DNA from: Rhodococcus globerulus NBRC 14531
GTDB taxonomy: Bacteria; Actinomycetota; Actinomycetes; Mycobacteriales; Mycobacteriaceae
Length of the DNA: 64,000 bases
NCBI RefSeq assembly: GCF_001894805.1
Contig: NZ_BCWX01000002.1
Coordinates: 744,001 to 808,000, forward strand
Direction of reading: 5' to 3'
Each line of letters opens with the position of its first letter. Positions within the stretch are counted from its first letter, which is position 1. A model generated the notes under the pieces. It was not told the DNA's origin. It ran no database searches and was given only the letters and a program-made list of their open reading frames with translations. Made by a program: the position numbers and the translations under genes. Positions 44,632 to 53,785 of the stretch are shown here, one piece after another.

Positions 44632-45249
44632 GTGGACGCAGGGCCCAACGACAGGCCGGCGCAATTGGATCCCGCGTCGTTGCCCAAAGGTCAACAGGCG
44701 CGGCGCCAACACATCATCGATGTCGCCGGCGAGTTGTTGGTTGCGGACGAGTTCGAGCGCATCCAAATCCGTGATGTTGCAGAGGGTTCCGGCGTTGCGC
44801 TCGGAACTGTATATCGGTATTTCACGTCCAAGGAGCACCTGTATGCGGCGGTGTTGCGAGACTGGTCGGCGACGGATCCGATCAAGCACGGAAACCCGGT
44901 TGATACGTCGCGCTCGCCCGCCGAGCGGATACGGGTGCGCTTGCACCACTCGGTCCGTCGGTTCGAGGAGTATCCGAGTTTTCTTCGTCTGCAAAGCACA
45001 CTCAGACAGTCGACGGATCCGATCGTGTCCGAGATCTTTGCCGAATTCTCCGACCAGGTGCTGATCTCGTATCGCGCGCAACTTGCCGATCTGCCCGCGG
45101 GCGACGCTGCGGACATCGTGTCGATTGTGACCGCTGTGTTGACTCATCAGTTGGTACTTTTCGGATTGGGACGTCAGGAAGCCGCCGAGGTTCATCGACT
45201 GCTCGATCGCACTGTCGACATGATCTTTTCGTTGAACGGCACGGTCTGA
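44632..45249 (+). CDS. TetR-family transcriptional regulator
   Basis: This 205-aa protein has an N-terminal HTH (IQIRDVAEGSGVALGTVYRYFTSKEHLYAAVLRDW). GTG 44632 follows GGGAGGAA 8 bases upstream. It lies divergent from the BVMO and upstream of the esterase, and a TCTAG-type palindrome sits just before the esterase gene; both are likely targets. Confidence 0.88.
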   Translation: MDAGPNDRPAQLDPASLPKGQQARRQHIIDVAGELLVADEFERIQIRDVAEGSGVALGTVYRYFTSKEHLYAAVLRDWSATDPIKHGNPVDTSRSPAERIRVRLHHSVRRFEEYPSFLRLQSTLRQSTDPIVSEIFAEFSDQVLISYRAQLADLPAGDAADIVSIVTAVLTHQLVLFGLGRQEAAEVHRLLDRTVDMIFSLNGTV

Positions 45250-45313
45250 GCGAAGGCGGCGTTCGACGCTCGTAAACACAGCCGCACGCCGACTCGCGAT
45301 TTTGATGTGACCG

Positions 45314-45347
45314 TTGTCATATTCACAGACTAGAGTTAGATTCTAGT
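45314..45347 (+). promoter_or_regulatory. Leaderless promoter with overlapping operator for the esterase gene
   Basis: TTGTCA (45314-45319) and TAGATT (45337-45342) are 17 bases apart; ATG 45350 lies 8 bases after the -10 box. A palindrome ACTAGA (45329-45334) / TCTAGT (45342-45347) with a 7-base centre covers the -10 box, a typical position for a repressor. Confidence 0.6.
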
Positions 45348-45349
45348 TC

Positions 45350-46327
45350 ATGACAAGCGGTGTGCAGGAGCGAAGTGCGTTGGATCCGGCATTTCAGGCC
45401 GTCGCGGACGCGGCGTCGGGGGCAGGGCTTCCGCCGATGGTTGAGCTGTCTCCAGCGGATGCGCGTGAGCGGATACGAGGTGCGCTGCAGGCCTGCGCAC
45501 CTGGGCCCGAGGTGGCGTCGATCGAAACGCATGCAGTAGGTGACGGGGTTTCGGTGCGGATCTACCGGCCGGTGGACGAGACACACGCCGGTACCGTCGT
45601 GCATTTCCATGGCGGAGGTTGGGTCACCGGGGATTTCGATTACGCGGACCCGATGTGCCGGCTGCTCGCCGAGACTGCTGGCGTCCCGGTAGTGAGCGTG
45701 GATTACCGGCTGGCACCGGAACACCCGTTCCCGGCCGCCGTGGATGATGCGTTGACGGTGCTGCGCTGGGTCGCTTCAGAATCCGAAGGGCTGGATCCAC
45801 GGATTGTCGTCACGGGTGACAGCGCCGGCGGCAATCTCGCAGCGGTGAGCGCGCAATTGATGCGGTCCGATGACGCCGTCAACCTTTTGGGGCAGGTGCT
45901 CATCTATCCGGTGGTGGACGCCGATCTGACGCGGGATTCCTACGTCGCCAACTCAGGAGTGTTCCTCGGTGCACGGGAGATGGGATGGTTTCTCGATCAT
46001 TACTGCCCCGACGTGGACGCCCGGACCTCTCCCGATCTTGCACCGATTCGCGCTGCGGACCTGTCCGGGCTGCCGCCGGCCGTCGTAGTTGTCGGTGGAC
46101 ACGATCCGTTGCTGGACGAGGGCCTCGAATATGCCGAGCGGCTGCGCGGTTCCGGGGTGCCCGTCGAGGTGCAGCACCTCCCAAGCCTGCCGCACGGATT
46201 TCTCCAGTTCACGGCTGTATCGGCGGCTGCGGCAGCGGCCGCTGCCGCAGTCGCAGCAGCAACAGCGCGTTTGTTCGAAGGCGTTGCCCAGCAGTCCGAT
46301 TCGACGGAGGCAGTAGACCATGCATGA
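45350..46327 (+). CDS. HSL-family esterase/alpha-beta hydrolase
   Basis: This 325-aa hydrolase has the oxyanion motif HFHGGGW, nucleophile GDSAGG, acid in GGHDPLLDEG and the C-terminal His in LPHGF. HSL-type esterases hydrolyse short to medium esters and lactones, fitting a role after the BVMO. The C-terminus contains a run of about 15 alanines and valines (AAAAAAAAVAAAT), unusual for the family. Its stop lies inside the start region of the next gene (8-base overlap). Confidence 0.92.
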   Translation: MTSGVQERSALDPAFQAVADAASGAGLPPMVELSPADARERIRGALQACAPGPEVASIETHAVGDGVSVRIYRPVDETHAGTVVHFHGGGWVTGDFDYADPMCRLLAETAGVPVVSVDYRLAPEHPFPAAVDDALTVLRWVASESEGLDPRIVVTGDSAGGNLAAVSAQLMRSDDAVNLLGQVLIYPVVDADLTRDSYVANSGVFLGAREMGWFLDHYCPDVDARTSPDLAPIRAADLSGLPPAVVVVGGHDPLLDEGLEYAERLRGSGVPVEVQHLPSLPHGFLQFTAVSAAAAAAAAAVAAATARLFEGVAQQSDSTEAVDHA

Positions 46328-48053
46328 TCTGGTGATTCGCGGTGGGACCGTTGTGGACGGAACGGGCAGCGTGCCGCGGCGGGCAGACGTGGCTGTCGAC
46401 GGCGGCACGATCACCGTCGTCGGTGTGGTACCCGAGGCAGGGCGTCGTGAGATCGACGCGTCCGGAAAGCTTGTCGCCCCCGGGTTTGTCGACATCCACA
46501 CGCATTACGACGGACAGGTCACGTGGGACACGTTGTTGACACCGTCGTCGTTGCATGGCGTCACCACCGTGGTGATGGGTAACTGTGGAGTTGGCTTTGC
46601 ACCCGTCAAACCCGAGCAGCGCGACTGGCTGATCAGCTTGATGGAAGGCGTCGAGGACATTCCCGGAAGTGTTCTCGCTGACGGGATGAGCTGGAACTGG
46701 GAGTCTTTTCCCGACTATCTCGACGCGATCGATACGCCGCATGCCATCGACTTTGCCGCGCAACTGCCACACGGCGCACTTCGCACGTATGTAATGGGGG
46801 AGCGCGGAGGTGACCATCTGGCCCGGCCGACCGACGCTGAAATGGACCGGATGCGTGACCTTGTTGCCGAGGCAGTCGAGGCTGGTGCGCTCGGTTGGTC
46901 GACGTCGCGGTCTGCGGTGCACAAGACGTCTGCCGGCGAGCCGACGCCCAGTCTGACGGCGTCTCGGGAGGAGTTGACCGGGCTGGCACATGGTCTGGCG
47001 AAGGCAGGGGCCGGTGTCATCGATTTCATCTCCGATTTCATGGACGAACCTGAGGAGATGGAGTTTGTCAGCGCCATAGTCGAGGCAGCGCAGCGGCCGA
47101 TGTCCGTGTCCATCGTCCAGAGCGACCGGGCGCCGGACAAGTGGCGGTCACTACTGGATGGGCTGGCGGAAGTCTCTGCGCAACAGAATATTCCGATCAC
47201 CGGCCAGGTGGCGCCAAGAGCTGTCGGAGTCATGCTCGGCTGGGAGCTGAGCTGGCATCCGTTCATGGCGTATCCCAGCTATGCGGCACTCGCGGATCTT
47301 CCTCGCGAGGAGAGAGTGGTGCAGCTGTCCCGCCCCGAGGTCAAAGCGGCCCTTCTGGCGGAGAATCCGGTATCGGACAGTGAGTTCGTGCAGAGACTCT
47401 CGACCAAGTTCGAGAGCGTCTACCTTCTTGGCGACCCGCCCAACTACGAACCGGGACCGAATGATTCGGTCGCTGCGCTTGCTGAGCGTTCCGGTGTGTC
47501 GCCGGTCGAGGTTGCCTACGATGCGATGATGGCGCAAGACGGGCGTGGTCTGCTGTATTTCCCGATGCTCAACTACGCGGGTGGGAATCTGGATGCCGTC
47601 CGCGAGATGCTCGCTCGGCCGGATACCGTGCCGGCGCTCGGTGACGGTGGTGCGCATTGCGGCGCTATCTGCGACGCAAGCTTTCCGACAACACTGCTCA
47701 CGCACTGGGGTCGTGACCACCGGAACCCCGAATTATTGTTTCCCATCGAGTGGTTGATCAAGCGGCACACCGTAGACACAGCCGCGGTGGTTGGTCTACT
47801 TGACCGCGGGCAGGTACTGCCGGGGTACCGGGCGGACCTGAACGTGATCGATTTCGACCGTTTGCAGGCCGATCACCCGGAAGTGCTGTACGACTTGCCA
47901 ACCGGTGGTCGTCGGCTGATGCAGACTGCCACCGGCTATGTCGCAACTGTTGTCGCGGGTGAAGTTGTCTTCGAGGAGGGCGAGCACACCGGCGCCCTAC
48001 CAGGACGACTGGTGCGTGGCGCTCGGCCGATTCCCGAATCAATCACGCGCTGA
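46320..48053 (+). CDS. N-acyl-D-amino-acid deacylase family amidohydrolase
   Basis: This 577-aa metallo-hydrolase has the HxH metal motif ([10 protein letters not shown]), an N-terminal beta-sandwich ([11 protein letters not shown]), GNCGVGFAP and a C-terminal [15 protein letters not shown]. It resembles D-aminoacylases, dihydropyrimidinase-like enzymes and bacterial imidase relatives. It overlaps the esterase gene by eight bases, so it is translated with it. Substrate is an inference: amide or ester-linked product of the same pathway. Confidence 0.85.
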   Translation: MHDLVIRGGTVVDGTGSVPRRADVAVDGGTITVVGVVPEAGRREIDASGKLVAPGFVDIHTHYDGQVTWDTLLTPSSLHGVTTVVMGNCGVGFAPVKPEQRDWLISLMEGVEDIPGSVLADGMSWNWESFPDYLDAIDTPHAIDFAAQLPHGALRTYVMGERGGDHLARPTDAEMDRMRDLVAEAVEAGALGWSTSRSAVHKTSAGEPTPSLTASREELTGLAHGLAKAGAGVIDFISDFMDEPEEMEFVSAIVEAAQRPMSVSIVQSDRAPDKWRSLLDGLAEVSAQQNIPITGQVAPRAVGVMLGWELSWHPFMAYPSYAALADLPREERVVQLSRPEVKAALLAENPVSDSEFVQRLSTKFESVYLLGDPPNYEPGPNDSVAALAERSGVSPVEVAYDAMMAQDGRGLLYFPMLNYAGGNLDAVREMLARPDTVPALGDGGAHCGAICDASFPTTLLTHWGRDHRNPELLFPIEWLIKRHTVDTAAVVGLLDRGQVLPGYRADLNVIDFDRLQADHPEVLYDLPTGGRRLMQTATGYVATVVAGEVVFEEGEHTGALPGRLVRGARPIPESITR

Positions 48054-48093
48054 ACGGTATATCCTCCCGAACACCCTAGGAAAGAAGGTCTTC

Positions 48094-49707
48094 ATGCGTC
48101 GTAGTTCATTCGCTCGTGCCGCGACCACGTTCACTGCTCTGGCGGCGGCGACTGTGCTTGTTGCAGGCTGCGCCGGGGGCGGTTCGGGTTCGGAGACCGA
48201 TACGTCGGACGTGACGACCGGACTGGTCGGCGATCAGGGGGACGGAGGTGAACCGACGTCTGGTGGAACGCTGTCCTTTGCGACGTACAACGGCGTCAGC
48301 AGCCTCGATCCAGCCGACCGGCAGGATGGCGGTGCGACCGGCGGCAACGAAATGGCCGCGATCTACGACCTCCTCGTGCGGTACGACCCCGAAACGAAGG
48401 CGTTCGAACCGCAACTCGCACAATCGCTCGAAGCCAACGGAGACAACAGCGTCTGGACGTTGACGCTTCGCGACGGAGCGAAGTTCAGCGACGGGACACC
48501 GGTTGACGGCGCCGCGGTGCTGTGGAGCATCAACCACTATCTGGAGAAGAAGGGGACCCACACGCAGGTGTGGAAGGCAACCGTTGCCGACGTACAGTCG
48601 CCCGATCCGGCTACCGTCGTCTTCACGTTGAAGCAGCCGTGGAACGAGTTCCCGATCATGTTCACCACCGGTCCGGGGATGATCGTGGCACCGTCGTCGA
48701 TGACAACAGGAGCATTCGCGCCGATCGGAGCGGGCCCCTTCGTCGTCGAGAAGTTCGCCTCTCAGGATGAACTGGTGCTCGCGGCCAACCCCGCGTACTG
48801 GAACGGCAAGCCGAATCTCGACACATTGCGCTTCCCGGCGATCGTCAGTGAGCAGGCCAAACTCGACGCCCTGCACACCGGTGGTGTCCAGGCCGCATAC
48901 CTACGAGGCGCAGAGGTTGTTCATAACGCTCTGAGCGCGGGAGACGTGGGATACGTCTACACCGTGAATATGGGCGGTGTCGGCAACATCAATCAGCGTG
49001 AGGGGCGAGCGGCGTCCGACGTCCGGGTTCGTAAGGCGATCGTGGCGGCATTCAACCCCGATACGTTCAACGAGCGGGTCGAAGCCGGCTACGGAATGCC
49101 CGGCAGCGATATGTTCCAGTCGTGGTCGCGGTGGCACGGATCCGTCGCCGGAAACGGGTACGACCCCGAGGCTGCAAAGAAGTTCCTGGGCGAAGCCAAG
49201 GCGGACGGATACGACGGCAAGCTCACCTATGTGGGCTTGAACGACCCGGCCACCCAGCGCAGTGCGCTGGCGTTCCAGGCAATGCTGCAGGCCGTCGGAT
49301 TCACGGTCGAGATCGTGTACACGACCAGCATCAACGACCTCGTGAAAACCATGTACGCCCAACATGATTACGACATCGGGTATGCAGGCTTCAACGTGCT
49401 CGACGAATCGCCGTTCGTCCGGATGTACGGCAACCTGTACAGCGAATCGTCGTCGAATGTGATCGGGTACAAGAACGCGACCATGGATTCCCTTCTGATC
49501 GAGATGCAATCGGCGCCGACCGACGAAGATCGCACGAAAGTGATCGAGAAAATCCAGACCCTTGTCAACGAGACGGCTCCCATGCTGGTCGTCAACACGG
49601 GTAAGTACTTCATTCCGTGGAGCAAGAACGTCTACGGAATCACGCCGAGCGCCGACGGCATCATGCTGTTCGGAAACGCTTGGATCACACCTGATTCGAC
49701 GTCGTAG
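48094..49707 (+). CDS. Orphan family-5 substrate-binding lipoprotein
   Basis: This 537-aa protein has a lipoprotein signal (lipobox LVAGC, Cys about residue 26) and the oligopeptide/nickel-binding fold (GGTLSFATYNGVSSLDPAD, FEPQLAQSLEANGDNSVWTLTLRDG region). ATG 48094 follows AAGAAGG. No permease or ATPase genes are adjacent, so it must serve a transporter encoded elsewhere or bind for sensing. Its place after the hydrolases suggests the ligand is their substrate. Confidence 0.88.
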   Translation: MRRSSFARAATTFTALAAATVLVAGCAGGGSGSETDTSDVTTGLVGDQGDGGEPTSGGTLSFATYNGVSSLDPADRQDGGATGGNEMAAIYDLLVRYDPETKAFEPQLAQSLEANGDNSVWTLTLRDGAKFSDGTPVDGAAVLWSINHYLEKKGTHTQVWKATVADVQSPDPATVVFTLKQPWNEFPIMFTTGPGMIVAPSSMTTGAFAPIGAGPFVVEKFASQDELVLAANPAYWNGKPNLDTLRFPAIVSEQAKLDALHTGGVQAAYLRGAEVVHNALSAGDVGYVYTVNMGGVGNINQREGRAASDVRVRKAIVAAFNPDTFNERVEAGYGMPGSDMFQSWSRWHGSVAGNGYDPEAAKKFLGEAKADGYDGKLTYVGLNDPATQRSALAFQAMLQAVGFTVEIVYTTSINDLVKTMYAQHDYDIGYAGFNVLDESPFVRMYGNLYSESSSNVIGYKNATMDSLLIEMQSAPTDEDRTKVIEKIQTLVNETAPMLVVNTGKYFIPWSKNVYGITPSADGIMLFGNAWITPDSTS

Positions 49708-49720
49708 GACAGCGAGATGC

Positions 49721-49755
49721 GGGGCCGCTCAGTGGGGAATCCACTCGGCGGCCCC
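49721..49755 (+). terminator. Terminator after the binding-protein gene
   Basis: GGGGCCGC (49721-49728) and GCGGCCCC (49748-49755) enclose a second small hairpin (CAGTGG...CCACT) and are followed by a T-rich stretch (GTCGTTCTTGTT). Confidence 0.75.
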
Positions 49756-49816
49756 GTCGTTCTTGTTCAGCGTGATCGAAAACCTTCCCGAACCCCACCA
49801 CGTTAGGTAGACATCG

Positions 49817-50803
49817 ATGGTGGACACTTCGATCTGGTACCGATCATTCGCGGAAGTGGAAGCGCGAGGAAATTCGGCGATCTACGAGGACTGGGGTTTC
49901 GGGGTCTCACAGGACCCAGCGGTCCTCGCCCTCATCGATCGACTTCCAGAACCCCGACGGCAACCGAACCTGGTCTTCGGCGCCAGCCGTCATCTCGGTG
50001 CCCCGATAGCTCCGTACGAGTCGTTTCGTCGGTGGGTGAGTGCGCACTGGTTCGAGGTCGAACAACTCGCACGCACCCGGACTACCCAGACCAACGAAAC
50101 GGGTCGCGACGCCGTGCTGCTTCCCGTCCTCGGACTGTTGAAGGGTCCGTTCGCCCTGATAGAGGTCGGCGCGTCCGCTGGCCTGTGTCTGTATCCGGAC
50201 CGGTACAGCTACCTCTACGACGGCAACCGGTATCTGCATCCGGTAGACGGTCCGTCCACGGTGCTGCTCGAATGTGCGACGACCGGAAATCCGCCGATTC
50301 CGCAAAAGGCCCCAGAAGTGGTGTACCGGGCCGGTATCGACCTCAATCCACTCGATGTGACCAACGCCGACGACATGAGTTGGTTGGAGAGTCTCGTGTG
50401 GCCCGAGCAGGAGCATCGCAGACAGCGATTGCGAGACGCTGCCGCCCTCGCTCGAGAGGATCCGCCACATCTGATTCGCGGTGATCTCAATTCCACCATT
50501 GCAGACCTCGTCGAGCAGACACCTCGAGGCACAACTGTGGTGGTCTTTCACAGTGCTGTTCTCAGCTACCTCGCCCCGTCGGATCGAGCGGCGTTCGTGG
50601 ACACTGTGGGTTCGCTTCCATGTCACTGGATTGCCAATGAAGGGGTCGGAGTCCTTCCGGCCATCGACAACCGGTTGACGACGTCAACGCAGACGCGTCG
50701 CGGTAAGTTTGTCGTCTCTCTCGACGGTGTACCTCATGGGTTAGCCGGTGCCCATGGCCAGTTTCTCGACTGGACGAACGAAACTCACACGGCATCACAT
50801 TGA
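49817..50803 (+). CDS. DUF2332 family protein
   Basis: This 328-aa protein has LLPVLGLLKGPFALIEVGASAGLCLYPDRYSY, a glycine-rich SAM-binding-like segment, and a HSAVLSYLAP region, as in the actinobacterial DUF2332 (methyltransferase-like) family. No catalytic assignment is possible. It ends just before the MFS gene (the TTG of an extended MFS frame overlaps its stop), but the MFS has its own promoter, so cotranscription is uncertain. Confidence 0.8.
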   Translation: MVDTSIWYRSFAEVEARGNSAIYEDWGFGVSQDPAVLALIDRLPEPRRQPNLVFGASRHLGAPIAPYESFRRWVSAHWFEVEQLARTRTTQTNETGRDAVLLPVLGLLKGPFALIEVGASAGLCLYPDRYSYLYDGNRYLHPVDGPSTVLLECATTGNPPIPQKAPEVVYRAGIDLNPLDVTNADDMSWLESLVWPEQEHRRQRLRDAAALAREDPPHLIRGDLNSTIADLVEQTPRGTTVVVFHSAVLSYLAPSDRAAFVDTVGSLPCHWIANEGVGVLPAIDNRLTTSTQTRRGKFVVSLDGVPHGLAGAHGQFLDWTNETHTASH

Positions 50804-50833
50804 TTGACTCGCGATCCGATACGCGTGGAATGC

Positions 50834-50865
50834 TTGACCCTCACATTGATGTGAGGGTTGACAAT
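50834..50865 (+). promoter_or_regulatory. MerR-type operator/promoter
   Basis: TTGACC (50834-50839) and GACAAT (50860-50865) are 20 bases apart, an over-long spacer typical of MerR-activated promoters. The spacer contains the perfect palindrome CCCTCACAT-TG-ATGTGAGGG (50838-50857). ATG 50872 begins 7 bases after the -10 box. A MerR gene is the last of the operon. Confidence 0.75.
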
Positions 50866-50871
50866 CGGTCC

Positions 50872-52113
50872 ATGGCAGATGACATCGCTTCACAGCAAAA
50901 AGTTCTCGGCACCAACCAACGTCTTCCGGACAAGCTTCCGAGAGTCCCGCTACTGGCCTTGTTCGCGTGCGTCTTCATCACCAGCCTGACTGAGACTCTC
51001 CCGGCTGGAGTGCTACCCGCAATCAGTGACAGTCTCGATGTCAGTGAATCCGCTGCCGGGCAGACGATCATGGTCTACGCGCTGGGAACGGCGCTGACGA
51101 CGGTTCCTTTGGTTGCAGCGACGGCGTCGTGGTCCCGGAAAGTGTTACTGCTGAGCGCGATTCTCGGGTTTGCGGTCGCCAACACCGTCACCGCATTTTC
51201 TTCCGACTATGTTCTGACGATGACCGCTCGCTTTGTCGCGGGAGTTGCTGCGGGGATTGCGTGGGCGTTGCTTGCCGGGTACGCCAGAAGTCTTGCCCCG
51301 AAACACCTCGAGGGCCGCGCCATCGCGGTGGCTATGGCAGGAATTCCGCTGTCTCTGGCGTTCGGAGTTCCGTTCGGAACATTCTTGGGAAATGCCGCCG
51401 GGTGGCGTGCGCCGTTCTATCTCATGTCGGGTCTGGCTGTTGCGCTACTCGTTGTGATCGGGTTGACAGTTCCGGATCGTCCTGGCCGGCCGCGAAACCG
51501 GAAACAGCGGAGCATGTTCGGCGCTGCACGAATCCCCGGTGTCGACGCAGTTCTGATCGTGACGTTCACTGTGGTGTTGGGGCACACGATCATGTACGCG
51601 TACATTGCCCCGTTCCTCGAGGCGATCGGTATGGGAGGCGATACCGACCTCATTCTATTGACGTTCGGAGTGGCATGCCTGATCAGCATTGTTGTTGTAG
51701 GTCAACATATTCACACGAAGCTTCGGACCTTCTCCGTGGTCAGTGCCGTCTTGATTGCAGTTGCCGCAACCGTTCTGGCCGTCACGACCGAGGATTCACT
51801 GCTCGTCTATGTCGCTGCCGCAATATGGGGCCTGGGGTGGGGAGGAATTCCGACTCTGCTGCAAACGTCGGCAGCGGTTGCCGCAGGCTCGCACGCAGAC
51901 GACGCTCAGGCACTTCTTACAACGCTGTGGAATGGCGCTATGGCTGCAGGAGCGGTGTTGGGCGGAGTTCTACTGACCCTCAACGGCGCTCGATCTCTGC
52001 CGTGGTGGACGGTGACACTCGCCCTACTCTCCGTGGTGATCATGTTGACCGCTCGCGGTGGCGGGTTCCGATCTCCCGCACACATCCATCAGGAAGATCA
52101 GGTTCGCATATGA
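50872..52113 (+). CDS. MFS transporter (MerR-controlled operon)
   Basis: This 413-aa MFS transporter has 12 hydrophobic segments and the AraJ/DHA1-like features VPLLALFACVFITSLTETLPAGVLPAIS and LAPKHLEGRAIAVAMAGIPLSLAFGVPFG. ATG 50872 is chosen over the extended TTG 50800 because the MerR promoter would start transcription at or near it. Its stop overlaps the next gene. It may export a compound detected by the MerR protein. Confidence 0.87.
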   Translation: MADDIASQQKVLGTNQRLPDKLPRVPLLALFACVFITSLTETLPAGVLPAISDSLDVSESAAGQTIMVYALGTALTTVPLVAATASWSRKVLLLSAILGFAVANTVTAFSSDYVLTMTARFVAGVAAGIAWALLAGYARSLAPKHLEGRAIAVAMAGIPLSLAFGVPFGTFLGNAAGWRAPFYLMSGLAVALLVVIGLTVPDRPGRPRNRKQRSMFGAARIPGVDAVLIVTFTVVLGHTIMYAYIAPFLEAIGMGGDTDLILLTFGVACLISIVVVGQHIHTKLRTFSVVSAVLIAVAATVLAVTTEDSLLVYVAAAIWGLGWGGIPTLLQTSAAVAAGSHADDAQALLTTLWNGAMAAGAVLGGVLLTLNGARSLPWWTVTLALLSVVIMLTARGGGFRSPAHIHQEDQVRI

Positions 52114-53321
52114 ACGCACCACAGTCCCACCGCTTACCCATAATCGGCATCGCTTTGGAACCTGCCGGATGGCATCCAGCGGCGTGGCGACTACAGGGTC
52201 ACACCCCGACCGAACTGTTCACTGCTCCGTATTGGTTGGCGTTGTTGCGTGACATCGATGCATCCGTCGTAGATTTCGTGACCTTCGAGGAATCGATTGG
52301 GCTTCAGTCGTCGGACTTCCGGGCAATGGACGGCAAGGAGGACCAGGTGCGCGGTCGACTGTCGCCGGTCGCGCTGACCGCGCTGGCCGTATTCGGAACA
52401 CAACAACTTGGCGTGATCGCCGCGAGAAACCTCACCCACAGCGAGCCGTACAGTATCGCCACCGAAATAGCATCGCTCAACGTCCTGAGCGGAGGCAGAG
52501 TCGGGCTTCGTGCCCAGATCACTTCGCGAAGCATCGACACACATCATTTCGTTCGCCCACAGCCCGTTCCGGAACTGAAAGAGTCCGACATCTACTTTCC
52601 CGAGAAGATCGGAACCCGACTGGCACCAGTTTTCTCGAAAGCTACCGAGTCGATTGAGATACTCCGAGCACTGTGGTCGACATGGACGGAAGACGCACTC
52701 TTGGACGGGACGGACGGACGATTCGTCGATGTCAACAAGATCTCGGCCCAGCCAATCACGACCGCGACCTACGACATCGCAGGCCCACTCGGCGTCCCGG
52801 TCACCACGGCTATGCAACCCGTCGTTCTCGCGTTGGCACATCACGCCAACGTCCCCTACAAGTTGGCGACCGCGGCAGCCGACGTGATTCTGGTGACGCA
52901 GACTCCGAGCGCGAACGGGGTCTCCATCGGCGACGTATTGAACGCTGTGGAAACTGAATGCACTGCAGTGCAACGAGACTTGATCGCTAGACCGCTGACT
53001 ATCCTGGTGGATCTTGTCGTCTTCCTCGGTGCGACTCGCCACGAGGCAGTGACCATGAAGAGGGCACTCGACGAACTGTCAGGCGCACCGTATTCGTCGG
53101 ACACCGAAATATTTGTCGGTTCGGTGGGTGAACTCGTCCGTCGGATCGAAGAGCTTGTGGCAGCTGGTGCAGACGGTGTGCGACTACGGCCGGCGGTGAA
53201 CGGCTCGGATATCCCACTCGTCCTTCAGCAACTCGGCTTAGTGTTCGGATCGAATCGCCTGACCGGCACGCTGCGTGAGCGCCTGCACCTCGGTTCGCTC
53301 GAAACATCCTCAACTACATGA
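52110..53321 (+). CDS. LLM-class flavin monooxygenase
   Basis: This 403-aa protein belongs to the luciferase-like family (LTALAVFGTQQLGVIAARN, IATEIASLNVLSGGRVGLR), with a shorter substrate loop than the DszA-type copies at 4285-6950. The large frame from 51129 is a shadow of the MFS gene; ATG 52110 overlaps the MFS stop (ATGA). A flavin monooxygenase and a transporter under MerR control look like a detoxification or efflux unit. Substrate unknown. Confidence 0.84.
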   Translation: MNAPQSHRLPIIGIALEPAGWHPAAWRLQGHTPTELFTAPYWLALLRDIDASVVDFVTFEESIGLQSSDFRAMDGKEDQVRGRLSPVALTALAVFGTQQLGVIAARNLTHSEPYSIATEIASLNVLSGGRVGLRAQITSRSIDTHHFVRPQPVPELKESDIYFPEKIGTRLAPVFSKATESIEILRALWSTWTEDALLDGTDGRFVDVNKISAQPITTATYDIAGPLGVPVTTAMQPVVLALAHHANVPYKLATAAADVILVTQTPSANGVSIGDVLNAVETECTAVQRDLIARPLTILVDLVVFLGATRHEAVTMKRALDELSGAPYSSDTEIFVGSVGELVRRIEELVAAGADGVRLRPAVNGSDIPLVLQQLGLVFGSNRLTGTLRERLHLGSLETSSTT

Positions 53322-53698
53322 AGATAGGCGAGCTTTCGACGGCCACGCGGGTATCTCGGCGGCTGTTGCGCTACTACGAGGAACAAAGCCTGATCGCTCC
53401 GAGACGATCCGAAAACAGCTACCGGGACTACGACGAACGTATGGTCGATCGGGTTTTCCAGATACGAGGGCTGTTGGAGATGGGATTTCCGACGCGAGTG
53501 ATTCGGCAGATCCTTCCGTGTCTGGATCAAGAACGCGTCATCCATATGAATGATGTAACACCGGAGATGCTGGCGATGCTCGAGGCGGAAGCGTCCGGGC
53601 TGGACGAGAAGATTCACTTTCTCGTCAAGAATCGCGACGCGATCCGTGAGTACATTGCGGACGTGCGGCAGCGACATACCGTTCCAACCAATACATGA
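53318..53698 (+). CDS. MerR-family regulator
   Basis: This 126-aa protein has the MerR HTH at the N-terminus (MKIGELSTATRVSRRLLRYYEEQ, SYRDYDERMVDRVFQIRGLLEMG) and a coiled-coil dimerisation helix; the C-terminal effector part is short, with no obvious cysteine pair, so it is not a metal/redox type like SoxR. ATG 53318 overlaps the monooxygenase stop. It probably controls the promoter at 50834-50865. Confidence 0.9.
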   Translation: MKIGELSTATRVSRRLLRYYEEQSLIAPRRSENSYRDYDERMVDRVFQIRGLLEMGFPTRVIRQILPCLDQERVIHMNDVTPEMLAMLEAEASGLDEKIHFLVKNRDAIREYIADVRQRHTVPTNT

Positions 53699-53785
53699 GT
53701 GGGGGTTCACCCGTTCGGGGTGATGTTCGCCCTACTGAATCTCGGGAAACTGTTCACACGCTATTCTGCCGATGAAGGGGACGTC

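Noticed and set aside
51129-52109. Long N-terminal extension of the LLM monooxygenase frame
   Set aside because: It overlaps the MFS gene out of frame, is rich in Arg/Ser/Cys, and the real start at 52110 overlaps the MFS stop.
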